Below are positions 1 through 5,861 of a stretch of DNA of 8,996 nucleotides, piece after piece (position 1 is the first letter of the stretch; each line of letters opens with the position of its first letter). Both the position numbers and the translations under genes were made by a program. The notes under the pieces are model-generated. The model was not told where the DNA came from. It saw nothing but the letters and a program-made list of their open reading frames with translations, and did no database searches. Source of the stretch: Methanothrix sp. (lineage in GTDB: Archaea > Halobacteriota > Methanosarcinia > Methanotrichales > Methanotrichaceae). The stretch lies in assembly GCA_003162615.1 (NCBI GenBank), contig PMNG01000064.1, forward strand, positions 1-8,996. The letters are read 5' to 3'.

Positions 1-653
1 AGCCTGGTGAGTTCTGAATGCAGACCATCTTCCCTCTCAAGAGTGGCTGTCAAGCCCATCCGATAAGGAGAGGCAAACATCTCGGCTATGTTCCTGTATC
101 CCTCGGCAGCCAGATGGTGAACCTCGTCGAAGATTATTAGACCAAACCGGTTCCCTAGATTACCAGCATGAATGTATGCGGAATCGTAAGTGGAAACAGT
201 CAAAGCTTTTATTTCGTGTTCTCCTCCGCCTAATACTCCCACGTCTACTTTGAATTCTTTCTTAAGCCTGGTTCGCCACTGATCCACCAGATCGAGGGTT
301 GGGGCTATCACGATTGTCGGAGTATTCAGAGCAGAAATTGCTTTTATTCCGATGACTGTTTTGCCGCTCCCTGTGGGAAGAACTATCATGCCACGTTTAT
401 CGTTGGCTATCCATGCATCCAGGGATTGTTTCTGGTAATCCCGCAATATTACGTCGCTTTGAAGTTCGGGGCAAGATATGAGATCGAGGACTTCATCCTC
501 AAAGTCAAGGCCGGATAGTTTAAGAAAATCGATGATATCCTTGTAATACAGAGCCATTGCACGGTAGGATTTTGAGCGATCATCCCAGCTAGAATTTGGG
601 ACTCGTATATCCCCTCTAACAAGGATGGTGCCTCGATCAAATGTAAGCTTCAT
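1..653 (-). CDS. XPB/Rad25-like superfamily 2 DNA helicase (N-terminal part, cut by window edge)
   Basis: This is an ATP-dependent 3'-5' DNA helicase/translocase of the XPB family, the archaeal relative of the TFIIH repair helicase. I translated it by hand from ATG 653-651; 217 codons are visible and the rest lies left of position 1. Residues 1-65 form an acidic N-terminal region in the place of the XPB damage-recognition domain. Then come a Q-like segment (LRDYQKQSLDAW, 70-81), Walker A LPTGSGKT (92-99), motif Ia APTLDLVDQW (117-126), motif II DEVHH (176-180; DEVH rather than DEAH), motif III LTAT (201-204) and R207-E208-D209, which matches the XPB RED motif. The RED motif and DEVHH favour XPB over other SF2 helicases. 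The helicase C-terminal domain cannot be checked here. The gene diverges from the PolB2-type polymerase, which suggests a shared damage-response role (inference). No strong Shine-Dalgarno site precedes the start. Confidence 0.93.
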   Translation of the reverse strand, partial: MKLTFDRGTILVRGDIRVPNSSWDDRSKSYRAMALYYKDIIDFLKLSGLDFEDEVLDLISCPELQSDVILRDYQKQSLDAWIANDKRGMIVLPTGSGKTVIGIKAISALNTPTIVIAPTLDLVDQWRTRLKKEFKVDVGVLGGGEHEIKALTVSTYDSAYIHAGNLGNRFGLIIFDEVHHLAAEGYRNIAEMFASPYRMGLTATLEREDGLHSELTR

Positions 654-715
654 GGTCTAATTGGGTCTCCCTGGACATTCCACTGATTTGGCAAAAGGTC
701 CTTTTGGTGCTTTGG

Positions 716-729
716 CTCTATATATTCAC
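716..729 (-). promoter_or_regulatory. TATA-like promoter element for the XPB helicase gene
   Basis: On the minus strand this reads GTGAATATATAGAG, a good archaeal TATA box. A start site about 25 nt downstream would fall near 697, leaving a leader of about 44 nt before the ATG at 653. The core is nearly symmetrical, so it could also fire on the plus strand, but it lies far from the polymerase start. Confidence 0.45.
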
Positions 730-763
730 ATTAGGCCAATGGATTGCTAACCATTAAGTAATA

Positions 764-777
764 TTTCTTTCAAGAAA
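764..777. promoter_or_regulatory. 14-bp perfect palindrome, possible operator between divergent genes
   Basis: The sequence TTTCTT-TC-AAGAAA has perfect 6-bp arms around a 2-bp centre. It lies in the 252-bp region between the divergent helicase and polymerase genes, upstream of the putative TATA boxes of both. A dimeric regulator could bind it, but A/T-rich palindromes of this length can arise by chance, and no second copy was found in the window. Confidence 0.25.
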
Positions 778-841
778 ATCCTAAAAGAGACTTAGATCAT
801 CACATTCGCCCTCCTCCCATGCCTCGCCCTTATCCCTCTTC

Positions 842-900
842 GCTTATATCTACATAGCTCGGGAGAAAGCAGGCTCCATCTAGGACCTATGGGGGTGAGG
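842..900 (+). promoter_or_regulatory. TATA-like element and Shine-Dalgarno site of the polB2-type gene
   Basis: A TATA-like GCTTATATC lies at 842-850, giving an expected transcript start near 870-875. Just before the ATG at 906, the run GGGGGTGAGG (891-900) contains GGTGA, complementary to the archaeal 16S 3' end, with about 5-7 nt spacing. This supports ATG 906 as the true start. Confidence 0.5.
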
Positions 901-905
901 CGAGC

Positions 906-2846
906 ATGTGGATTTTCGACTCTTACTTCAAGGGCTGCGTGAAACTCTGGAGCCGTGAAAGAGGACTTGAAAGGATCAGCGCCGCCTATCCTCCCTCGTT
1001 CTACATGCACCTGAAAGATCCTCAAGCCCATTGGGAGATGATCCAAGCTCTGGAAAACCGGTTCAGGGTAGAGGAGTGCAGCTTCAATAGTATCTTCGGC
1101 ACTTTCGAGGGCCACAGGATCTACGCCAGCAGGAAAGTGGCCGAGAAGATCGAGATCCAAACCCGCTATGCTGCCGAGCTTTACAACGTGGATGTTAGGC
1201 AGGATCAGCGATATCTGGCCGAGAAAGACCTGTTTCCCTGTGGAAATAGAGACGAGTCCAGGTTCTCTCCCGATTTCGAGAATCCCCTAAGCATCCTGGG
1301 GATGGAAGTGCTTGGAGACCCCAACTTCCCCAGGGATATCTCCTGTGTCCAAGTCCTAAATGAGCGGAAGCAGAGGTTTGAAGGACCGGAGAAGGTTGTC
1401 ATCTCGGATCTCCTAGAGTTCATCAAGGTCCATGACCCCGATGTGATCCTCTTTCCATATGCAGACACCTGGGTCCCTCTTGTAGTGAAGAAAGCCAGAC
1501 GCCTCGGTCTTGATCCCACATTCAGCCGCAGCGGTTTTTTCAAGTCCATGAGTTCCAAATCCTACTGGAGCTATGGCAAGGTTAACCACAAGGACGGAGC
1601 TATGATCCCGGAGGGCCGGGTACTCATAGACACTGCAAAGAGCTTCGTCTATACCGAGGGTGGGCTCAAGGGCGTTCTTATGGCCTCTCGTCTGTCGGGG
1701 CTCTCGCCTAACCTCACCTCCCGCTTCACCCCTGGCACGCTCATCTCCTCTTACGAAGTCTATGAGGCACTGAGGAGAGGCGTAGCCGTGCCTTTCCGGA
1801 AGAGGGACGCTGAGGGCATCAGGAACATCTCGGAGCTAAGGGCCTCGGACAAAGGAGGTATGATCTTCCAGCCAGAGCCTGGCGTTTATGGGAATGTCCA
1901 CCAGATCGACTTCACATCATTATACCCTTCGATCATTGTGAAGTACAACCTCTCGCCTGAAACCATTGATCATCCAGAACGGACCGGATTTCTCGCAAGC
2001 GTTCTCTCCTCGCTGCTGAACCTGAGAATCGAGACTAAGCGGCTTAAGAAGACCAACAAAGATTATGCAGGCATAGATTCAGTCCTCAAATGGATGCTTG
2101 TAACGTGCTTCGGCTATACTGGCTACAGGAACGCCAAGTTCGGCCAGATCCAGGTCCATGAGAGGATCACGGAAACCTCCAGGGAACTCCTCATGCAGAT
2201 CAAAGAGATGGCCGAGGACATGGGCTTCGAAGTCCTGCACGGCATCGTTGACTGCCTGTGGGTCATAGGTGAGCCAATATCTGCGTTCAAGGAGGCCGTT
2301 GAGAAAGAGACGGGTATTCTAACGGAGGTGGACTCCTACGACTGGATAACCTTCCTGCCTATGAGTGACGGAGGAGGCGCATACAACCGCTACTTCGGCA
2401 GGCTGGACACTGGAAAGATGAAGATCCGGGGCGTGATGGCCAGGAAAGGCGACACTCCTGAATATGTCAATAAAATGCAGCAGGAGGTCTTTGAGGTCTT
2501 GGTCGAGGCAAAGAGCCTGGAGGATCTCAGACGGATAGAGCCCAAAGCCCGGCAGGTTTACAGGAGATACCAGGACGAGCTGGACGATGCCGATGTCAAG
2601 GAGCTGGCAATTCATAAGAGAGTGAGCAAGCTGAACTATTCCAGGAGATGCGCCGAGGCCTCCGCTGTCCAGGCTCACATGAAACAAGGGTTTCCTCTTG
2701 CGCCAGGGATGGAGATTGGTTACGTGATCAGGGATGCCCGGAAGTGGGAGGTAGATCCAGATAGAACTGCATCGAAGTTCGATGCGGGTTATTATCGAGG
2801 GCTGCTGGAGAAAGCTTGGTCAGAGGCGGCGTTTGTGTTCAGGTAG
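906..2846 (+). CDS. Family B DNA polymerase, archaeal PolB2 type, with altered catalytic motifs
   Basis: This is a 646-residue family-B polymerase paralogue. Motif A is intact (D335-FTSLYPSII), preceded by the typical GxYxNV segment. Motif B keeps Lys and Gly (K395...F402-G403-Y404), but the usual Asn-Ser is Val-Thr. Motif C, normally YGDTDS, reads HGIVDC (445-450): the first Asp is Ile447 and only D449, equivalent to the second metal-binding Asp, remains. The exonuclease is disrupted. Exo I, normally FDIE, is LGME (131-134); the Exo II Asp position is Val190; the Exo III YxxxD region reads YTEGG. This pattern fits the widespread archaeal PolB2 family, described as inactivated polymerases (Rogozin et al. 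2008), although a Sulfolobus member was later reported active and damage-linked. Expected role: an accessory or translesion polymerase, or a structural partner of the replicative enzyme. Nfo, ligase and XPB lie nearby. The last 25 codons recur as a decayed copy near 4760-4839. The stop is 17 nt from the convergent marker 8 gene. Confidence 0.93.
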   Translation: MWIFDSYFKGCVKLWSRERGLERISAAYPPSFYMHLKDPQAHWEMIQALENRFRVEECSFNSIFGTFEGHRIYASRKVAEKIEIQTRYAAELYNVDVRQDQRYLAEKDLFPCGNRDESRFSPDFENPLSILGMEVLGDPNFPRDISCVQVLNERKQRFEGPEKVVISDLLEFIKVHDPDVILFPYADTWVPLVVKKARRLGLDPTFSRSGFFKSMSSKSYWSYGKVNHKDGAMIPEGRVLIDTAKSFVYTEGGLKGVLMASRLSGLSPNLTSRFTPGTLISSYEVYEALRRGVAVPFRKRDAEGIRNISELRASDKGGMIFQPEPGVYGNVHQIDFTSLYPSIIVKYNLSPETIDHPERTGFLASVLSSLLNLRIETKRLKKTNKDYAGIDSVLKWMLVTCFGYTGYRNAKFGQIQVHERITETSRELLMQIKEMAEDMGFEVLHGIVDCLWVIGEPISAFKEAVEKETGILTEVDSYDWITFLPMSDGGGAYNRYFGRLDTGKMKIRGVMARKGDTPEYVNKMQQEVFEVLVEAKSLEDLRRIEPKARQVYRRYQDELDDADVKELAIHKRVSKLNYSRRCAEASAVQAHMKQGFPLAPGMEIGYVIRDARKWEVDPDRTASKFDAGYYRGLLEKAWSEAAFVFR

Positions 2847-2862
2847 CTCCAATCGGTCAATT
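2733..2862. repeat. Left copy of an imperfect direct repeat (polB2 3' end plus about 15 bp beyond the stop)
   Basis: This covers the last codons of the intact polymerase gene and the bases just after its stop. The best core, GCATCGAAGTTCGA at 2769-2782, is identical at 4764-4777. Similarity then runs colinearly through the stop to about 2862, where it meets the end of the marker 8 gene. The right copy is at 4731-4856. Confidence 0.75.
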
Positions 2863-2863
2863 G

Positions 2864-3724
2864 CTACATCAAAGGTTCAGGCTGCTTTTCAATAGGAACA
2901 CACGGCAACTTTTCTCGATGAATGATAAGGCCATCTTCGAAGTGCAGCGCCCGATTCAGTATCATCCGCTTTCCCATCTGAGTAATTCCGAAGACCGGTA
3001 TGGAGATTCCTATCTGAAGCTTGGATCTGTTTCCTACTATTTCCCGAACCGCTCTTGAGGCGCAGGCCCAAACAACATCGCAATACTCAGCCAAGGTCTG
3101 TGCTTCCTCATCACTAATACCGGTATTATGAACCGAAAAGATGATTGGCTTCACTCCCGAAACCTTTCCCGCCTCCCATAATATCTCGGCCTCTAGTGCC
3201 TTATGTCCGGTCATGGTCACAACTATCTTCTTGAAACCGGATTCCACAGCCTTTTCAAAACCTCTGACTTGATCAATTGTGCACTGATCGTCAAGAAGAA
3301 TGCTACTCCTCTGCTTCAACCCGCTCTGTATTTCATTGATGGGCTCGGTGCTTACAAGGCCCGTCATATGTGCGCCCACTGCCTGGAGCACCTCTGGTCT
3401 TGTAATTATTACTGTTCCTATACCCTCGCAAACGACTACTGCTGCGTCTACCAGGCCCTCTGTCATGGCATCCATTATGATCTCTGAAGCTCCAAAGCTC
3501 ACCGGCTTCTGATCAAGCTCAAGCACCCTGTTGGGACTGTACATCCCGAGGTCTCTGATATGCATCCTCAAGACGTTTTCAACAGTCTCCGTAGTCTCTT
3601 CCTCGCAGCCGTAAAGATCTCTTCTTAGGGGGCATCTATGGATCAATGGTTCTGTCAGCACCTCGACCTTCCCATCCTTCACCTTAACCAGGGATTTAGC
3701 CATTTCCAATATGTGTTCTGACAT
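2864..3724 (-). CDS. Methanogenesis marker protein 8 family (DUF2099) protein
   Basis: This 286-residue soluble protein resembles the putative methanogenesis marker 8 family, which is largely confined to methanogens and has no assigned biochemical role that I know of. Recognisable family-like stretches are the N-terminal HRCPLRRDLYGC (C31 and C40), the central CEGIGTVIITRPEVLQAVG, the segment DDQCTIDQVRGFEKAVESG, the strand FKKIVVTMTG, and the C-terminal IPVFGITQMGKRMILNRA. No signal peptide or membrane segment is seen. The start has a modest GAGGCGGG just upstream and a TATA-like CCATATTAAG about 40 nt upstream. The gene is convergent with polB2 (17-nt gap) and lies downstream of the sulfite reductase-like gene on the same strand, 213 bp away. 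The two genes together are bracketed by the polB2 3'-end repeat. Identification rests on remembered family motifs, so a profile search is the real test. Confidence 0.72.
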   Translation of the reverse strand: MSEHILEMAKSLVKVKDGKVEVLTEPLIHRCPLRRDLYGCEEETTETVENVLRMHIRDLGMYSPNRVLELDQKPVSFGASEIIMDAMTEGLVDAAVVVCEGIGTVIITRPEVLQAVGAHMTGLVSTEPINEIQSGLKQRSSILLDDQCTIDQVRGFEKAVESGFKKIVVTMTGHKALEAEILWEAGKVSGVKPIIFSVHNTGISDEEAQTLAEYCDVVWACASRAVREIVGNRSKLQIGISIPVFGITQMGKRMILNRALHFEDGLIIHREKLPCVPIEKQPEPLM

Positions 3725-3937
3725 TTCCCGCCTCAGATTACCAGATTCTATTGGCTCTACTTAATATGGGAGGTAATTCTTGAAGAGGTAGTTGGGGAGA
3801 AGCTATGGCCAAGGTCAGGGCGGAGCTCGTAGACTCCATCTAGCCAGGGTGGCAATCTCGAAGACCGGGAACTGGGATTACCCCGAACAGGTTTCTTCAT
3901 ATAATATCATCGTGATTAATTCCGAAAATGTGTACGA
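3725..3937. other. Intergenic region with the marker 8 promoter and possible degenerate sequence
   Basis: A minus-strand TATA-like CCATATTAAG lies at 3760-3769, about 40 nt before the marker 8 start. The remainder has no gene. A 12-codon open stretch at 3805-3843 starting MAKVRAELVDSI is too short to call. A short stretch around 3823-3855 (AGCTCG, then CTCCATCTAG, then GGGTGG) echoes the order of AGCTCG, CTCCATCTAG and GGGTG in the polB2 leader (856-897), which may be chance. Confidence 0.4.
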
Positions 3938-4648
3938 TTAAAGCTCTAAACCGATCGCCTTTAGGAACTCATCCATTCCTACACGATCGATCAACTTCCC
4001 TAATCGCTCCTTAGGTTCCGCATTTTGTTCCATGTAGTCGATTACCCTCCCCGTCAAGTCAACTGCCTCACTAAGGGACAACTGTTGACCAGCTCGGTGG
4101 CCTTCTCTATGGACCCTGCCAAACATCCCGCCAAAATATGGTGCATAGCCCGCTTCGCCCGCAGAATCAGAAGGGCGCTGACCTACGAAACCAAGGTCGT
4201 TTAACTCTGCCTTGGCGCAGTCGTTTGGACATCCAGTTATGCCTATCTTAAATTTAGCTGGCAGCTTCTTCCCGAAGAACCTCTCATCAAGCACTTTGCC
4301 TAGACCTTGAGTATCTACGAGGCTATTTCGACATATCGTGCCTTTACAAGCTACAATAGGACGCACAGTAGGTCCTGTTCCACCAACTACCAGACCAACT
4401 TCCTCTGCAGCCTGTTTTACCGCAGCCAGATTTTCCTCTGCTACCCACGGGATATCGATATTCAATCGGGTAGTGAAAGTCATATAGCTTTTGCCATATT
4501 TTCTTGTAATATCTGATAGCGTTGCCATTTGTTCTGAGTTCACATTCCCTACTTGCGTCTTCACCCGGACGACGAAGTGCTCTTTATCCTTCTGCCTTAT
4601 GAAACCCTTTAGCTTAAACTCTAAGTCATTCATTTCGATCACAACCAT
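3938..4648 (-). CDS. Short siroheme/[4Fe-4S] sulfite reductase-like protein
   Basis: This 236-residue protein (231 if it starts at the second Met, 4633) has the architecture of the small assimilatory-type or Dsr-like sulfite reductases known from methanogens and Desulfovibrio. A ferredoxin-like half domain (about 10-90) carries the siroheme-side Arg in TTRLNIDI (R61). A nitrite/sulfite reductase cluster domain follows, with C101-KGTI-C106 and C140-PND-C144 in the context GITGCPNDCAKAELNDLGFVG. The first Cys pair is spaced by four residues here, where the usual pattern is five. No extra ferredoxin module is present, so electrons must come from a partner. Expected activity is six-electron reduction of sulfite or nitrite, or a methanogen-specific variant; the substrate is unproven. 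The minus-strand TATA at 4657-4668 lies only 10-20 nt from the first ATG but about 25-30 nt from the second, so a leaderless start at 4633 (MNDLEFK) seems likelier than 4648. The gene sits upstream of marker 8 on the same strand. Confidence 0.88.
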   Translation of the reverse strand: MVVIEMNDLEFKLKGFIRQKDKEHFVVRVKTQVGNVNSEQMATLSDITRKYGKSYMTFTTRLNIDIPWVAEENLAAVKQAAEEVGLVVGGTGPTVRPIVACKGTICRNSLVDTQGLGKVLDERFFGKKLPAKFKIGITGCPNDCAKAELNDLGFVGQRPSDSAGEAGYAPYFGGMFGRVHREGHRAGQQLSLSEAVDLTGRVIDYMEQNAEPKERLGKLIDRVGMDEFLKAIGLEL

Positions 4649-4656
4649 TCGAAGTG

Positions 4657-4668
4657 GATATTATAGCC
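4657..4668 (-). promoter_or_regulatory. TATA-like element for the sulfite reductase-like gene
   Basis: On the minus strand this reads GGCTATAATATC. With an archaeal TATA-to-start distance of about 25 bp, transcription would begin near 4637. That is downstream of the first candidate ATG (4648) and just before the second (4633), implying a leaderless message. Confidence 0.5.
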
Positions 4669-4730
4669 TGTCGATCCGTGACTATTCTTAGAGTCTCGTG
4701 TAGATAAAAAACCTGCTAATCTCGATGGCA

Positions 4731-4839
4731 GATAGCATAAGTGGTCGGGGATCAAGAGGAACAGCATCGAAGTTCGACTCTGTGTATTAATCGTAGGCTG
4801 CTAGAGAAGGCTTGGGGAGAAGCGTTCGTATTCAGGTAG
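4731..4839 (+). pseudogene. Decayed remnant of the 3' end of a polB2-type polymerase gene
   Basis: This stretch is a degenerate colinear copy of the last codons and stop of the intact polymerase gene (2733-2846). The cores GCATCGAAGTTCGA, GGCTGCT, GCTTGG and TTCAGGTAG are shared in order. By hand count about 61 of 75 aligned positions match from 4764 to 4839. Relative to the intact copy it has a 1-base deletion before 4764, a 1-base insertion near 4790 and a 3-base deletion near 4823, so the reading frame is broken. The tail still reads as ...LLEKAWGEAFVFR-stop, against the intact LLEKAWSEAAFVFR-stop. The 5' side fades out before the sulfite reductase promoter. It marks either a second polB2 copy that was largely lost or a flank duplicated when the intervening genes arrived. 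Confidence 0.8.
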
Positions 4840-4856
4840 TCTGCAATTGGTCTATC
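4731..4856. repeat. Right copy of the imperfect polB2 3'-end direct repeat
   Basis: This pairs with 2733-2862. Similarity continues past the stop: CAATCGGTC after the left copy matches CAATTGGTC after the right one. It therefore reaches into the last codons of the convergent ligase gene. The two copies bracket the marker 8 and sulfite reductase-like genes, with a stop-to-stop spacing of 1993 bp. Confidence 0.72.
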
Positions 4857-5776
4857 ATGCATTCTTCTGGCAATTTATCGGTTCTTTTCCGGAGAAATAT
4901 AGGTGCTCGGAGATGCTTCCTTTTGGATACCTCTAAGGCTTCGACCTCTATTACCAACTCGGGTTTCAGCCATTTCACATCTCGAATAAAAGGGGTGTGG
5001 AAGAACGGTGACTCTTCTGATGGAGTAAATTCGCTGGAAATCTCCTCCAGCTCTTGCTTCGAGAATCCAGAGCCGACCTTTCCGGTATATATCAATTTGC
5101 CCGAGTCATATGCTCCTGTCAACAACCCGCCAAAGAATGGTTCCCGTTGACCTTGGCCCGGAATGTAACCACCTACAACCAGATCGAAATTTACCTGCTT
5201 CTTGATCTTGATCCAGTCTCTGCTTCTGACACCCGGCTGGTAAGGAGAGGCCAGCCTCTTGGCCATTATACCCTCCAGACCCATACCGAGAGCAGCCTTG
5301 AAGTATGCTTCCCCGTCATCAGGCAAATAATCGATGATGGTTACAACATCACTTTCCCGCAATTCCGCCTTCAAAATGGATTTTCTTTCGAGCAGGGGAC
5401 GATCCATCAAGCTTTCCTTGCCCAGGCAAAGTATATCGAAAACAATGTAGCTAGCAGGCAAATGCTCTGAAAGATAATCGATCCTAGTTCTCTGGATTTG
5501 TTGCTCTCGAACTGCCAGGGAGGAAAAACTCGGAATACCATTGGACATCACGGCCATCTCTCCGTCAAGAACACAATCGCCCGCTGACAGTTTCAACGCT
5601 CGGATGATCTCGGGGTAACGATAAGTGATCGATCTCATCCTTCTGTTCTTCAGCTCCACGGCATTATTGTAGATGTAAGCTATGCATCTTGCCCCGTCAA
5701 TTTTCGGTTCGAATATCCATCCTTTGCTAGTGAATGCTTTTCCAGAAACGGCCAGCATCGGTTTGATTGGAATCAT
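4832..5776 (-). CDS. ATP-dependent DNA ligase, stand-alone LigD-type ligase domain
   Basis: This 314-residue enzyme seals DNA nicks using ATP. Nucleotidyltransferase motifs are complete: motif I EPKIDGAR with the adenylated Lys K25, ELKNRR near 41-46, motif III DGEM (71-74) and VFDIL (112-116), motif IV EGIMAKR (168-174) and motif V DWIKIKK (187-193). A C-terminal OB-fold follows, with GKVGSGF (232-238) and the closing LRAPIFLRKRTDK. It lacks the large N-terminal DNA-binding domain of the replicative archaeal Lig1 and matches the ligase module of bacterial LigD, as in the split end-joining systems of methanogens such as Methanocella. No Ku, primase-polymerase or phosphoesterase partner is visible here, so a role in end joining is inferred. 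A minus-strand TATA (ATTATAAATTAG, about 5811-5822) gives a short leader. The final seven or so residues overlap the repeat copied from the polB2 3' flank. Confidence 0.93.
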   Translation of the reverse strand: MIPIKPMLAVSGKAFTSKGWIFEPKIDGARCIAYIYNNAVELKNRRMRSITYRYPEIIRALKLSAGDCVLDGEMAVMSNGIPSFSSLAVREQQIQRTRIDYLSEHLPASYIVFDILCLGKESLMDRPLLERKSILKAELRESDVVTIIDYLPDDGEAYFKAALGMGLEGIMAKRLASPYQPGVRSRDWIKIKKQVNFDLVVGGYIPGQGQREPFFGGLLTGAYDSGKLIYTGKVGSGFSKQELEEISSEFTPSEESPFFHTPFIRDVKWLKPELVIEVEALEVSKRKHLRAPIFLRKRTDKLPEECMIDQLQTT

Positions 5777-5810
5777 GCTACTGTTAGGGCTAAAAGATTA
5801 GCAGGAGATC

Positions 5811-5825
5811 TAATTTATAATATAT
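5811..5825 (-). promoter_or_regulatory. TATA-like element for the ligase gene
   Basis: The minus strand reads ATATATTATAAATTA here, a strong A/T box 35-50 nt upstream of the ligase ATG (5776). It lies in the 85-bp gap after the flavodoxin stop, so the ligase appears to have its own promoter. No Shine-Dalgarno site is evident before the ATG. Confidence 0.5.
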
Positions 5826-5861
5826 ATCCTGCCTAATGTAATCCAAGGTCATGCATACGCG

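Noticed and set aside
449..640. Minus-strand 63-codon open frame
   Set aside because: It is in a different frame from the XPB helicase that occupies the same strand and carries clear helicase motifs.
792..1160. Minus-strand open frame of 122 codons over the polymerase start
   Set aside because: It lies antisense to the well-supported PolB2 N-terminus and upstream leader, and its translation resembles no protein family; it is a shadow frame.
3792..3803. 12-bp word TTGGGGAGAAGC shared with the polB2 remnant at 4812-4823
   Set aside because: Similarity does not extend on either side, and a shared 12-mer is expected by chance in 9 kb.
3805..3843. Twelve-codon mini-frame preceded by GGGGAGAAG
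   Set aside because: It is too short to support as a gene, has no recognisable product, and the upstream purine run is not decisive.
3856..3865. CGAAGACCGG shared with the marker 8 gene near 2990-2999
   Set aside because: A 10-mer match with little flanking similarity is expected many times by chance, so no second marker 8 copy is claimed.
5054..5470. Plus-strand open frame of 138 codons
   Set aside because: It is fully antisense to the ligase, whose motifs are complete.
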